A DNA stretch of 46,446 nucleotides from Calditrichota bacterium (lineage in GTDB: Bacteria > Zhuqueibacterota > JdFR-76 > BMS3Abin05): the NCBI GenBank assembly GCA_013151735.1, contig JAADHR010000056.1, forward strand, positions 1-46,446, given 5' to 3'. Below the pieces are notes generated by a model that was not told the origin of the DNA, did not search any database, and saw only the letters and a program-made list of their open reading frames with translations. Both the position numbers and the translations under genes were made by a program. Shown here piece after piece: positions 34,100 through 42,703 of this stretch. Position 1 is the first letter of the stretch; every line of letters starts with the position of its first letter.

Positions 34100-36817
34100 T
34101 TAATCATCATCATCCCGACCGGCGTACTTGGCAGGATAGGGCCGATTTCCCATTGTGGCAAACCAAATAATCCGATTCAGAATGTCATCCCGGCCGGAAT
34201 CGATTTTGTCAAATTCCGGCAGCAGAGAAAGTTTGGCATATTTCAGAGCCTCTCCGTTAAGGGCCTTCAACGGAGGATTCATCTCATTCAGGGCAATTTG
34301 GTTGGAAACAGCCGTGTACGGAGAAAAATCCGGTTTACGGCTAAAACAATCCCGCATTGGGCTGGCGCTGGCGTCAATTTGATTCATGGGCGGAATGCCA
34401 AGAATCTGCTCGATCGTCCGAAGCATGGAGGTTTGGTTGTAGTTGGTGTGAACGGTTTTCTTCAACCGGGAGTATGGGCTGATCACAAATCCCACCGTTC
34501 GATACGCCGAGACGTGATCCCAACCGGCCTGCGAGTCGTCTTCCGTCACCAAAATAACGGTATTTTTCCAGAACCGGCTTTTTGAAACGGCTTCCACAAT
34601 CTGCCCCAGAGCCAGATCGTTATCCGCAACCATGGCCCGCGGTGTGGGGTAACCCGGGCGTGTTCCGGCTGTGTGATCCGAAGGAAGAGCCATAACCATC
34701 AACTGGGGCAGCTGATCGCCGGGCATTTTTTCATAGGCTTTTAATTCTTCAATAAAGGCCGCCGCCCGCAAAATATCCGGAATTTTATGGTCGTATGCCG
34801 GGAATTTCTGGGACAGAATCTTGTTTACGGGAGCAATGGTACTTTTATTCACAAATTGGAACGCCTTTTTCCCCGAAACAAAATCAGTGTAAATATCATT
34901 CCAGGTTTTCCACCGGTTGTGATCCCACTGAACAAAACAGGCTTCTCCGAAAATTCGGACACGTTTCCCATTGGCCAGCGCATCATTCCAGATGAAGCCG
35001 TATTCCGGGTACACCATCGCATCGTACTGAATGTGGTCGTAACTGCGGAACCAGGCGCGTACCTTTTTTTCGATATAATCGGTCACAATTCCCGAATCCG
35101 TCCACTGGTGACCCTCAGACGAGCATTTTCCGGAGGCGTAATAATTATCGAGTAGCGAAAACTCTCGGGCAAGCTTGTGGTGATTCGGAGTAACCTTCTC
35201 TCCAAACGAACAAAGCTTGGCTTCACCATCTCCCTCTTTCATATCACCCAACACCTGATCGTAGGTGCGGTTTTCTTTGATGATGTAAATCACGTGTTTA
35301 AAAACAGAGGGCTCTCCGATTCTTTCCGGAACCGGTACCGGCTTCCGATTTTTTCGGGGAAGAAGCTTCGATAATTCCATTCGAAAGGTGAGATTATTTT
35401 TTTTCACGCGTGCCGTAAATTTCTGAAGCGTTTTTTCATTCGGAACAGGAATGATTGAAATCGACGCCTTTTCATGATGCGCATTAAAAAATCCCGCTGA
35501 CGATGGGGAGGCTACCGCACCGTTTGCCTTCCGAAAAGCAATTCGGGAGCCAATTGCTTCAATATTGGCCACGTACAGTGTGGATGCATTCCGGGAAACA
35601 ACGACGGCCCCCGGGTACGTCTCGGTGGGAATAAACCCCAGCAGTCGGCTTGAGTGAGCCGTCCCGCTGCGCGAGGCCTTTTTTCCCAGCTCCACAACGG
35701 CCAGAGCATTGTCCATGCCGTTGGCAACGTAAAGACGCTTTCCATCGGGAGAAACGGCCAGACCATTGGGCGAATCGCCTACAAAATTCTGGGCTGTTTT
35801 CATCAAGCGCACGGAAATGGTCTCGGTTACGGTTTCCGTTTCCGTCGAAATTACAGACACATTGTCGCTGTTGGCATTGGCCACGTAAACAAACCATTCG
35901 TCGGGACTCTTTACGATGTCGTTGGGATGCAGTCCCACCGGGATCTCTTTCAGGATTTTTCCCGTATTCGGATCCAGTACCGTAACCGTTCCGTTGGAAA
36001 CCGCTCCCGTTACGGAATCCACCGCCGCCGGGTCCCAGGGGGTTCCGGCCGTTTCCTCACCGTGTTTGGGCTGTCGCCCTCCCCAGTTGGTGACGTACAT
36101 TTTTCCGGCAGCCAATGTAAGTCCAAAAGGCGCCACACCAACCGTGGTTGTCCAGACCGGCTGATCCGACTGCAAATCGATTTTAACCACCTGGTTATTT
36201 CCGTTTAAGACGACGAACAGAAAATGACCCGATAAAACCACCTCATTGGGAATCGCGGTTAAGAAGCGCCCATGCGGTTTCTTCTGCCCTTTAAAATGAA
36301 GGGCCTTATCCGGAAGAAGCCGGGCTCCGGAGTCGGGAGTCCATTCCGCGCGAAGGACGGCCGAATCGTTTCGCTTATTATCCGCACTCCAAAAAACCGT
36401 CTTCCCGTCCGGAGACCAGATAATTCCCGAAAGCGTGTTCATATACCGTCTGAAAGATTTTATTTTGCGCAGCTCAATTTGAGAAACCACTTTTTGGCTT
36501 CGGGTATCCACGAAAACAACCCCGTAACGGGTTTCGACAGCCAAAATTTTCCCGTCCGGCGAAAGGGCACAATCCAGGGCGTGATCTTCATTTCCGGGAT
36601 CACCAAAATAGACCGACTTCCCTGCAGGATCGATGACTTTGTTGTACGGCATGAGTACCGGAAGGGTGTTCCGGGCGAGGGTTTGAGCATCGTAATTAAC
36701 CGCTTGTGCAACCGGCGGCAGCGTTGCCGATTTTTTCTGAACCAAGACCGGTGTACAGCTCAAAATTCCAAACAAAACCCCCATCCAACCAAACGTGTGC
36801 ATAAAGACTCGTTTCAT
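34100..36817 (-). CDS. Lipoprotein with YVTN beta-propeller and phosphoesterase domain
   Basis: A 905-residue predicted lipoprotein (lipobox ILSC, C21). Residues about 75-440 form a seven-bladed type propeller with repeated units such as SPDGKRLYVANGMDNALAVV, VYVANANSDNVSVI and KMYVTNWGG. Residues about 510-830 form an alkaline-phosphatase-like phosphoesterase domain related to phospholipase C/acid phosphatases: HVIYIIKENRTYDQVLGDM with metal-binding Glu and Asn, then LPSDHTAG and TEDDSQAGWDHV. The substrate is unknown. The ATG at 36817 was chosen over the frame start at 36865 because AGGAAG precedes it and it begins a proper signal. A palindrome overlaps its likely promoter. Confidence 0.88.
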   Translation of the reverse strand: MKRVFMHTFGWMGVLFGILSCTPVLVQKKSATLPPVAQAVNYDAQTLARNTLPVLMPYNKVIDPAGKSVYFGDPGNEDHALDCALSPDGKILAVETRYGVVFVDTRSQKVVSQIELRKIKSFRRYMNTLSGIIWSPDGKTVFWSADNKRNDSAVLRAEWTPDSGARLLPDKALHFKGQKKPHGRFLTAIPNEVVLSGHFLFVVLNGNNQVVKIDLQSDQPVWTTTVGVAPFGLTLAAGKMYVTNWGGRQPKHGEETAGTPWDPAAVDSVTGAVSNGTVTVLDPNTGKILKEIPVGLHPNDIVKSPDEWFVYVANANSDNVSVISTETETVTETISVRLMKTAQNFVGDSPNGLAVSPDGKRLYVANGMDNALAVVELGKKASRSGTAHSSRLLGFIPTETYPGAVVVSRNASTLYVANIEAIGSRIAFRKANGAVASPSSAGFFNAHHEKASISIIPVPNEKTLQKFTARVKKNNLTFRMELSKLLPRKNRKPVPVPERIGEPSVFKHVIYIIKENRTYDQVLGDMKEGDGEAKLCSFGEKVTPNHHKLAREFSLLDNYYASGKCSSEGHQWTDSGIVTDYIEKKVRAWFRSYDHIQYDAMVYPEYGFIWNDALANGKRVRIFGEACFVQWDHNRWKTWNDIYTDFVSGKKAFQFVNKSTIAPVNKILSQKFPAYDHKIPDILRAAAFIEELKAYEKMPGDQLPQLMVMALPSDHTAGTRPGYPTPRAMVADNDLALGQIVEAVSKSRFWKNTVILVTEDDSQAGWDHVSAYRTVGFVISPYSRLKKTVHTNYNQTSMLRTIEQILGIPPMNQIDASASPMRDCFSRKPDFSPYTAVSNQIALNEMNPPLKALNGEALKYAKLSLLPEFDKIDSGRDDILNRIIWFATMGNRPYPAKYAGRDDDD

Positions 36818-36849
36818 CTTCTTTCTTCCTGTTTTTTGGGATTCTAAAT

Positions 36850-36878
36850 ATTTTACCACAATCAATCAGTCACCACAA
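36850..36878 (-). promoter_or_regulatory. Candidate promoter of the YVTN-phosphoesterase gene
   Basis: On the minus strand TTGTGG (36878-36873), 17 bases, then TAAAAT (36855-36850, 5 of 6 matches). The start near 36843 leaves a short leader with AGGAAG before the ATG at 36817. The -35 lies in an arm of the palindrome at 36871-36890, as for a repressor or activator site. Confidence 0.45.
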
Positions 36879-36908
36879 TAAATTGTGGTGATTGTTCAAA
36901 GCACTCTT
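36871..36908. promoter_or_regulatory. 20-bp palindrome plus 16-bp repeat, proximal copy
   Basis: CACCACAATAAATTGTGGTG (36871-36890) has 9-bp arms around AA. It is followed by TGTTCAAAGCACTCTT (36893-36908). The same palindrome, exactly reversed, and the same 16-mer recur at 36993-37034. The palindrome covers the candidate -35 box of the downstream gene, so an operator is the simplest reading; an extra half-site CCACAAT lies at 36856-36862. Confidence 0.6.
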
Positions 36909-36992
36909 ATGGAATTTAAGACCGCTCCAGGTACCCCTTTTTAAAAAACAATCCCCCAATAAAAAAACAACCCTCGGACTCTCTTGTACAAT

Positions 36993-37034
36993 CACCACAA
37001 TTTATTGTGGTGTCTGTCTGTTCAAAGCACTCTT
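36993..37034. promoter_or_regulatory. 20-bp palindrome plus 16-bp repeat, distal copy
   Basis: CACCACAATTTATTGTGGTG (36993-37012) is the exact reverse complement of the proximal palindrome 122 bases away, followed by TGTTCAAAGCACTCTT (37019-37034). It starts 19 bases after the ppiC stop on the minus strand. No T-run follows, so it is a poor terminator; a second operator or a duplicated repeat unit is more likely. Confidence 0.55.
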
Positions 37035-37053
37035 CTACCATCGGTCTCTGTTC

Positions 37054-37581
37054 TTATTTGAGCCGCTTGATGATGTGGTAGCCCAATTTGGTGTGAACAA
37101 TACCCGACACCTGCCCGGGTTTCAATTTCAACACAGCCTTTTCGAAAGCGGGAAGCAGATCACCGCGGTGGAAATAGCCGAGATCGCCGCCATTGGCTGC
37201 GCTGGGGTCGATTGAATACTTTTTGGCGAGATCGGAGAACTTGGCACCCGCCTTTAATTCTGCCAGAATCTTTTCAGCGGTTGCCCGATCCTTCACAAGA
37301 ATATGCGCCGCATGGATTTCATACCCGCTGACCTCGGTAATATCCGTTGCCAGCGAGGGCAGCCACATCCATCCCGTGAGCTGTACTTTGGCCCAATTCC
37401 CTTTTCTCGAAAGCACGTTTAACCGGGTTCCCGCTCGAAGCTGACCCAGAATTTTGCCACCAGGTGCTGACCGAAGATTTTCCTTTACCGGTTTTACGTA
37501 ATATGTTTTTTTGGATGTCTGTCCGAAAACACCGGATGTTAGTAATGCCATTGCAGCAATGGCTATAAAAATGCGCCTCAT
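37054..37581 (-). CDS. Secreted SH3b-parvulin peptidyl-prolyl isomerase
   Basis: A 175-residue secreted protein. A signal peptide (1-20, cleavage after VFG) leads to a bacterial SH3 domain (about 27-78; VKENLRSAPGGKILGQL, GNWAKVQLTGWMW) and then a parvulin domain (about 87-175). The parvulin has the family pattern HAAHILVKDR, FSDLAKKYSID, NGGDLGYFHRGDLLPAFEKA and HTKLGYHIIK. Parvulins assist folding of secreted proteins; SH3b domains often bind cell wall peptides. This pairing in so small a protein is uncommon to my knowledge. AAAGGAGG lies 8 bases before the ATG. It follows the PfkB gene by 22 bases. Confidence 0.9.
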   Translation of the reverse strand: MRRIFIAIAAMALLTSGVFGQTSKKTYYVKPVKENLRSAPGGKILGQLRAGTRLNVLSRKGNWAKVQLTGWMWLPSLATDITEVSGYEIHAAHILVKDRATAEKILAELKAGAKFSDLAKKYSIDPSAANGGDLGYFHRGDLLPAFEKAVLKLKPGQVSGIVHTKLGYHIIKRLK

Positions 37582-37603
37582 TCCAGAGCCTCCTTTGTTT
37601 GAT

Positions 37604-38530
37604 CTAAAAGTCTAACTGTTCATTATCTCTTAAAAATCGAATCGTTTCCGAATATGATGGGATGCCCTTCCGGCCGCCCAATTGGGTACATTTCAGTGCT
37701 GCAACCGCACTGGCAAAAATCAACTGCCTTTTCAAATCCCACTTTTTCAGGAGAGCAAAAATAAACGCACCGTGGAAAACATCCCCGGCACCCGTGGTAT
37801 CGACCACAGGAACGGAAAAGGCGGGAATCTTGTACAGATGAAACCGGTCGGCTCCCCAAACTCCCCTTTCACCCAGGGTTACAACCGCGACAGACGGCCC
37901 TTTGCGGAGAATTTCCTGCAAGCCCTCTTCCAGCGGCCGGTTTGGAAAATGCAGGTCAAAAAACGTTTCGGATGCTACAAAATAATCTACTAAACGAAAA
38001 AAGGACTCCATTTCATCCCGGACGCTGCCCACATCCATTACAATTTTTGCTCCGTTCGCTTTTGCCATTTCTGCGGCCGGAATTTCCAGTTCCGGGAATC
38101 GGCCGTCGATGTGAAGATACCGTGTTTTTGTAAACACATCGTGGTCAATTTGTTCCCAGGCGGGCGGTGTCCATTCCGTTCGATTTAAAACGACGCTCCG
38201 CTCCCCGGTTTTTTCGTCAATCCAGACGAATGCCTGAGGGGTGCGAACCTCTTTATCAACAAGAACGTGGGAATAATCGACGCCCTCCCATTGAAATTGG
38301 GCCCGAACAAATTCTCCCTCCGTGTCGGCGCCCACCCTTCCCACAAAGGCCGCTTTTCCGCCCAGGCGCGAAAGTGCAACCATGGCCGTTGCCACCGGTC
38401 CCCCGCCCTGCTGCGAAAAGCGCACGGCTTCCGTTTTTTCGTTGGGTTTGGGATACGCGGGAACCACACACAAATAATCAATCGGACACAGCCCCAGCCC
38501 CACGCAGTCGAATTCCTTTGAGCCGGCCAC
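37604..38530 (-). CDS. PfkB-family carbohydrate kinase
   Basis: A sugar or nucleoside kinase of the ribokinase fold, 308 residues. The N-terminal GGGPVATAMVALSRLGGKAAFVGRVG block and the catalytic signature VDTTGAGDVFHGAF (with the base Asp) are intact. NEKTEAVRFSQQGGGP is the usual sugar-binding turn. The substrate is not readable; PfkB members phosphorylate ribose, fructose 1-phosphate, 2-keto-3-deoxygluconate and others. The start is GTG at 38530, with AAGGAG 6 bases upstream. It sits between the M14 peptidase and the parvulin gene with short gaps, implying one transcript. Confidence 0.92.
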   Translation of the reverse strand: MAGSKEFDCVGLGLCPIDYLCVVPAYPKPNEKTEAVRFSQQGGGPVATAMVALSRLGGKAAFVGRVGADTEGEFVRAQFQWEGVDYSHVLVDKEVRTPQAFVWIDEKTGERSVVLNRTEWTPPAWEQIDHDVFTKTRYLHIDGRFPELEIPAAEMAKANGAKIVMDVGSVRDEMESFFRLVDYFVASETFFDLHFPNRPLEEGLQEILRKGPSVAVVTLGERGVWGADRFHLYKIPAFSVPVVDTTGAGDVFHGAFIFALLKKWDLKRQLIFASAVAALKCTQLGGRKGIPSYSETIRFLRDNEQLDF

Positions 38531-38545
38531 ACAGTCTCCTTCATT

Positions 38546-40045
38546 TTAATGAACGGGAATCAATTGAACATTCAGGATTTTGTGTTCCCCCTGAGAAAGG
38601 TGAATTTTTCGTACGGCTGTTTTAAACTTCTCCGCCTGAAACGAAAGGGTGTACTCTCCCGGTAACAAAATGCGCCAGTAATGTCCAAACGTCGAATCGC
38701 TCCGTAAAGGGGCGACAACAGGAGAAAAATCATTTTGAATTTGGACAATCGCCGCTACCGGCTTTCCCGACATCCGGTCGGTGATCTGCCCCTCTATTCC
38801 CGTCTGAAACACCCTGCGCAACATATAGCGAATCCCCTTCATGTTCTGCCGAATGACAAAATCGACCTTTTTCTGCGGCGGGAAATATTCCGTCCCCAGA
38901 TCAACCATAAAACTCAATGTGCGAAAACGGGCATAAAACCAATTGACGCTGAATCCGCTTTTCCCGTTTAACGGGCGCACCTCGTAGTGACGACGGCTCC
39001 TGTACTTTCGGCATTTTCGGGCGTATCCCAGCGCCAGTTCGTGAAGCACGTCATAGTCCGGCGGCCGAATTTCCTTCGTCCAGGGAAACATCACCGACTG
39101 TCCGTAGGCGTGGTAGTCGATCATCAAAACAAAATGCTTTTTCAGGGCCACATCCCGAATGGCCTGTGTCTCCGGTTCGGAAAAGGGCCGGGGACCTTTG
39201 TAATACCAGCTCCGGGAATCCGCATCCCCGGAATTCGCCCAATTAAAATCATAATTTTGATTGAGATCGACGCCATCGACGGCCGGCGAAAAAACGCCGT
39301 CGCCATTATTGTCCCGTAGGTTTTTCCGCCAGAAAGGAAATTTAATATGATTTTTGATAAGATACGAATATCCGTCCACATTTACAAGTGGAATGATGAA
39401 AATTTCTTCCTTTTGGATAAAGCTATTATTCGAAGAATGACGCCTTTCTGCCCGCAAAAGCGAATCGGCCAGAGCGAGAAGAAAAAGCGTGCCAAGAGGC
39501 TCCCGGGCATGCTGCCCTGCCATGAGCAGAATGGCCGGTTTGTCCTGATTTTTTCCCGGGTGATTCGAAAGTTTCAGCATAAGAATGGGCCTTTTGTAAA
39601 AGGCCGTGCGCCCGATTGTGTCTAATTGGGTCCAGTGCGGGTATTTTTTTGTAAGATCAAAAAGCCTCTTCTCAATTTGGGCGAATGAGGGGTAGTTCTT
39701 CCCAACGCGTAAATTGTAATCCGCTTCCGCCATAAACGCGCAGGGAATACCCAGTTTCTTCAACCGACTGACATCAGAAAAGCTTCCTCGAAATTCCAGT
39801 ACACTATCGTTCAGATGACTCCGGGAAATGTAATGGAGTTCAAGCAGCTTTTGCCGGTCGGCCCGGTTTTTCGGAAATACCCGAATCACGCTTTTCTGAC
39901 TGACCCTTTTGCTGTGCGTGTAATTTCGCACAAACAGAAAAAATAACCCGAACAGAACCAGCGCAACCAAACCGATTCCGGCCAAATACCGGAGGTTTTC
40001 TTTCCATAAAAGAGCAGACGGATTTTGAGAAGAGGGTTTTTTCAT
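38546..40045 (-). CDS. M14-family metallocarboxypeptidase, membrane-anchored
   Basis: Zinc carboxypeptidase, 499 residues. An N-terminal membrane anchor spans about 20-39. The zinc ligands are H179 and E182 (GQHARE) and H312 (IDYHAYGQ); the catalytic base is E386 in DLGTEYFPP. RKNLRDNNGDG and VDLNQNYDFNW supply the substrate-binding Arg and Asn. Residues about 410-499 form a carboxypeptidase-regulatory-like beta domain (GQITDRMSGKPVAAIVQI, LLPGEYTLSF). It probably trims peptides outside the cytoplasmic membrane. The ATG at 40045 has no clear ribosome binding site. A CACGAATT-type repeat lies directly upstream. Confidence 0.93.
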   Translation of the reverse strand: MKKPSSQNPSALLWKENLRYLAGIGLVALVLFGLFFLFVRNYTHSKRVSQKSVIRVFPKNRADRQKLLELHYISRSHLNDSVLEFRGSFSDVSRLKKLGIPCAFMAEADYNLRVGKNYPSFAQIEKRLFDLTKKYPHWTQLDTIGRTAFYKRPILMLKLSNHPGKNQDKPAILLMAGQHAREPLGTLFLLALADSLLRAERRHSSNNSFIQKEEIFIIPLVNVDGYSYLIKNHIKFPFWRKNLRDNNGDGVFSPAVDGVDLNQNYDFNWANSGDADSRSWYYKGPRPFSEPETQAIRDVALKKHFVLMIDYHAYGQSVMFPWTKEIRPPDYDVLHELALGYARKCRKYRSRRHYEVRPLNGKSGFSVNWFYARFRTLSFMVDLGTEYFPPQKKVDFVIRQNMKGIRYMLRRVFQTGIEGQITDRMSGKPVAAIVQIQNDFSPVVAPLRSDSTFGHYWRILLPGEYTLSFQAEKFKTAVRKIHLSQGEHKILNVQLIPVH

Positions 40046-40071
40046 ATTGGATAACGCTTTAAAAATTTCAG

Positions 40072-40122
40072 CCCACTAATTTCTCGAATTTTCACGAATT
40101 AATTTTATTGAATCTGAATTCG
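40072..40122 (+). repeat. CACGAATT-type dispersed repeat, copy 3
   Basis: 51 bases matching 23648-23698 (about 40 of 51) and the minus-strand copy at 27791-27751 (about 31 of 41). It sits upstream of the M14 gene and downstream of the GxGYxYP gene. Confidence 0.6.
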
Positions 40123-40149
40123 AAAAACTAAACTAAGTTTTGTATTCCG

Positions 40150-42228
40150 TTACCACTTAAAAACCGGCAGGGTTTTCTGAAAAACAAAAACGGCTGGCGA
40201 GCCGCCCTTTTGTGACGAACGGGTTTCGGTTACGATTAGTTGCCGTTTGTCCTTCGAAAGCTGGTAAACGGAACGGATTTCCAACGGATACGTTCCCTGA
40301 GATGTTTTCAGGATCACGGATGAGTGAAAGACGAGACTCTTATGGTTCGGGCCCCACACCAGGCGGCTTTTAATGGAATCGTCAACGGCTCCAAGATAAC
40401 CCATTCTTCGGATGCGATCCAGAGCCATGACCGGAGGGCCTCCCGCTGTGATGTCCATAAAGCTGTTGCGAATGCGCCGCCCATAATTTGAAATTGTTTC
40501 AATCGAAAAATGAGATCCCTTTTGAGCGATTTTCTTCACCAATCCGAAGGACGAATTAGCGTATATTCCAATATTCGTGCTCAGTTTCTTATCCAATTTC
40601 CAGACGCCGGAAAAGTCAGGCGGCAAAATTTGTTCATATCGGGTTGTAATGGTGTGGGATTTTCCGGCCATGATCAGAAATTCATCGGGAGCTACGATCT
40701 CAAATTCCGGGCCCAAAGCATCCATGATTTCCTTGACACGCCGGACATCATTGCTTTCCCGCACGTGAAATGCCAAAAAATACGGCCGCCTGGGATTAAT
40801 GGTGGCCAATTCCTTCAGATCGGCAACGGCCTGTTCTTTGGACGTTTTGGGCGAGAGGTAATAATCGTAAGAAACAAAGGGCTTACCCTTTCTTACGTCA
40901 AACGTATTGGCCGGGCCGTAACCATTAAAAAAGCCAAAAACATCGGGCATTTCCTTGTAATAGGCATCGACCACATTTTTGGGAAGATCCCGGGTTCCGG
41001 GTTCGGAGGCGTCGAAAATTTCAAAAATGTGTAAATCCAGTTTATCCATAAATTGGCGGGCCAATCGAATGGATTGGGGAAGCCGGTCCGGAGGAATCGC
41101 CTTTGGGTACATATAGCCGGCACCGCCAAGCGCTCCGATGAAACAATCATTGGGAGTTGCCTGTTCGTAATAAAACTGGAGCATGGCAGGAGCCATATCA
41201 ATCCAATTCATAATGACTTCCCAGCCGTACGGAATCTGTCCCCTTCCGGGCTTCAACCAGGCACCAATACCCAGTCCATCACTTTGAATGAGTGTAATAT
41301 AAACCTTTTTTTCAATTTTCGGATTTTTATTAACATGGTGTTTTTGTACAAACTTAAACCCGGGTGTTGCCGGAATCTGACAGTGGAAACTCAGGTTGGG
41401 TGCCGTGTTTAACCCCTCTACCCGCAGCGCATAATGGGATGCCAGCGTGACATATTCCTCCTCAAGGTCTTTTGTGTAGGCATGCCATCCCAGAACAATC
41501 CCGAAGGGTTCCATTTCACTGAAGAGTTTTGACGCCAGCGCGTATTCCTGAACATCGGTTTCCCGTGTGGACAAATCCGTAAAAAAGGTACGGTGGTACA
41601 TCCCAAAGTCAGCGATAGCCGGCTGCATTCTATCGCCTCCGACGCCCCCGATGAAGGTGATGTACCGGTGGCTGCACCGGGACCAATAGCGATCGTACGC
41701 CCATTTGTAAATGGTGTAATCCGATTGACCGGTGAATTTGCCCCGAAAATCTTCAATGCGCTTGAATCCCATTTTTTTCATAAGCGGCAGCTGGTCCTCA
41801 GAAACAACAATGGCGCGTTCCAACCCGGCCACGGTAAACGATACAATAAGCGAGGTTCGAACGGCCTTATCCCAGACCACATAACCCTTTACGTAGCGCT
41901 TAAACTTTTGGAGAACCGCTTCAACCGTTGCTGCCGGAGCGGGGATAACATGGTGTCTTTTCTGATAGTAATCCAGAAGGGACTGAACATTTGTGTAGGG
42001 ATAATTCTTCCCGTAAAGCAGGTAGAGTTGAGGGCCGTGGGTATTCACAACGCCCTCCAAGCTGATGAGCAATGCCTGGCGGGACAGGTCCCCGTCAATC
42101 TTCCAATCCCCGGAAACATCGATGACCGTCGCATGAATGGGCCGGATCGATTTCGTTTCGGCCTTCAGCAGATTCACCCCAAAAAGAAAGGCCAGAAAAC
42201 CCATTGAAAAAACAATGATTTTTTTCAT
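40150..42228 (-). CDS. Secreted GxGYxYP-family protein
   Basis: A 692-residue exported protein with a signal peptide (1-23, KAET cleavage region). The name-giving motif G-x-G-Y-x-Y-P appears as GAGYMYP near residue 374, inside a domain that also has IQSDGLGIGAWLKPGRG and LAFHVRESNDVRRVKE. Pfam lists such proteins as putative glycoside hydrolases on fold grounds (N- and C-terminal GxGYxYP domains); no activity is established to my knowledge. Residues about 540-690 form a further beta-rich region. GAGGG lies 8 bases before the ATG. Neighbours (M14 peptidase, PfkB kinase) fit breakdown of a glycosylated or peptidic polymer, but this is inference. Confidence 0.85.
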   Translation of the reverse strand: MKKIIVFSMGFLAFLFGVNLLKAETKSIRPIHATVIDVSGDWKIDGDLSRQALLISLEGVVNTHGPQLYLLYGKNYPYTNVQSLLDYYQKRHHVIPAPAATVEAVLQKFKRYVKGYVVWDKAVRTSLIVSFTVAGLERAIVVSEDQLPLMKKMGFKRIEDFRGKFTGQSDYTIYKWAYDRYWSRCSHRYITFIGGVGGDRMQPAIADFGMYHRTFFTDLSTRETDVQEYALASKLFSEMEPFGIVLGWHAYTKDLEEEYVTLASHYALRVEGLNTAPNLSFHCQIPATPGFKFVQKHHVNKNPKIEKKVYITLIQSDGLGIGAWLKPGRGQIPYGWEVIMNWIDMAPAMLQFYYEQATPNDCFIGALGGAGYMYPKAIPPDRLPQSIRLARQFMDKLDLHIFEIFDASEPGTRDLPKNVVDAYYKEMPDVFGFFNGYGPANTFDVRKGKPFVSYDYYLSPKTSKEQAVADLKELATINPRRPYFLAFHVRESNDVRRVKEIMDALGPEFEIVAPDEFLIMAGKSHTITTRYEQILPPDFSGVWKLDKKLSTNIGIYANSSFGLVKKIAQKGSHFSIETISNYGRRIRNSFMDITAGGPPVMALDRIRRMGYLGAVDDSIKSRLVWGPNHKSLVFHSSVILKTSQGTYPLEIRSVYQLSKDKRQLIVTETRSSQKGGSPAVFVFQKTLPVFKW

Positions 42229-42703
42229 AATTTAAACCCTCATAGTTACTGTGTTCCCTGTAATTCTCATAAAAGACGGTGTTGGACACGTTATAAACGA
42301 GCCAAAATACATTGGCCCATTTCGATATTTTCGGCAAAGGCATCGCTCAACCCACCATTCAATGGATAACGTCATAAATATAGCAAATTTTATCTTTCAT
42401 TAGCAAGTTTGAATTGGGGAAGAAGGTATTTTAAGGTATTTTAATGATGATTCATTTAACGGGTGCGTCGCATTATCGCCGGATTAATAGGCACGCCGGT
42501 GGGAAGGAACACAAAAAAAAGGATATTAAGGATTCAAATACCCCCTGATCCCGGGAAAAGAGGACCCGCAAAAAGCGAAATCCCTTATTCCCGCCCTCGC
42601 GGCTATCAAAATGTGGTGCCTGTGTTTTGAAGAACTCCCCAAAATGGACTAAGACGTCCATATTTGGACAAAATATCACAAGGACTTCTGCCTCTGTGCG
42701 TTT
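42229..42703. other. 475-base intergenic region between ptb and the GxGYxYP gene
   Basis: No credible gene. It holds the candidate promoter at 42377-42406, a tandem AAGGTATTTT duplication (42424-42443), a degraded block with TTATTCCCGCCCTCGCGG (42582-42599) that resembles common REP-type repeats, and a short inverted repeat GTCCATATTTGGAC (42657-42670). No strong terminator was found for ptb. Confidence 0.65.
42377..42406 (-). promoter_or_regulatory. Candidate promoter of the GxGYxYP gene
   Basis: On the minus strand TTGCTA (42406-42401), 18 bases, then TATATT (42382-42377). The leader would be about 145 bases. Moderate match only. Confidence 0.3.

Noticed and set aside
36993-37012. Terminator of the parvulin gene
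   Set aside because: The stem is A+T rich in the centre and is not followed by T residues on the minus strand; the matching copy on the next promoter points to another role.
36871-37034. CRISPR-like repeat pair
   Set aside because: There are only two units, the palindromes are in reversed orientation, the spacing exceeds 100 bases, and no cas gene is present.
42657-42670. Terminator of ptb at GTCCATATTTGGAC
   Set aside because: The stem is only 5 bp with no T-run following on the minus strand.
42473-42679. Possible 68-aa minus-strand protein
   Set aside because: It runs through a degraded G+C-rich repeat (SREGGN in translation), a well-known source of false genes, and has no ribosome binding site.
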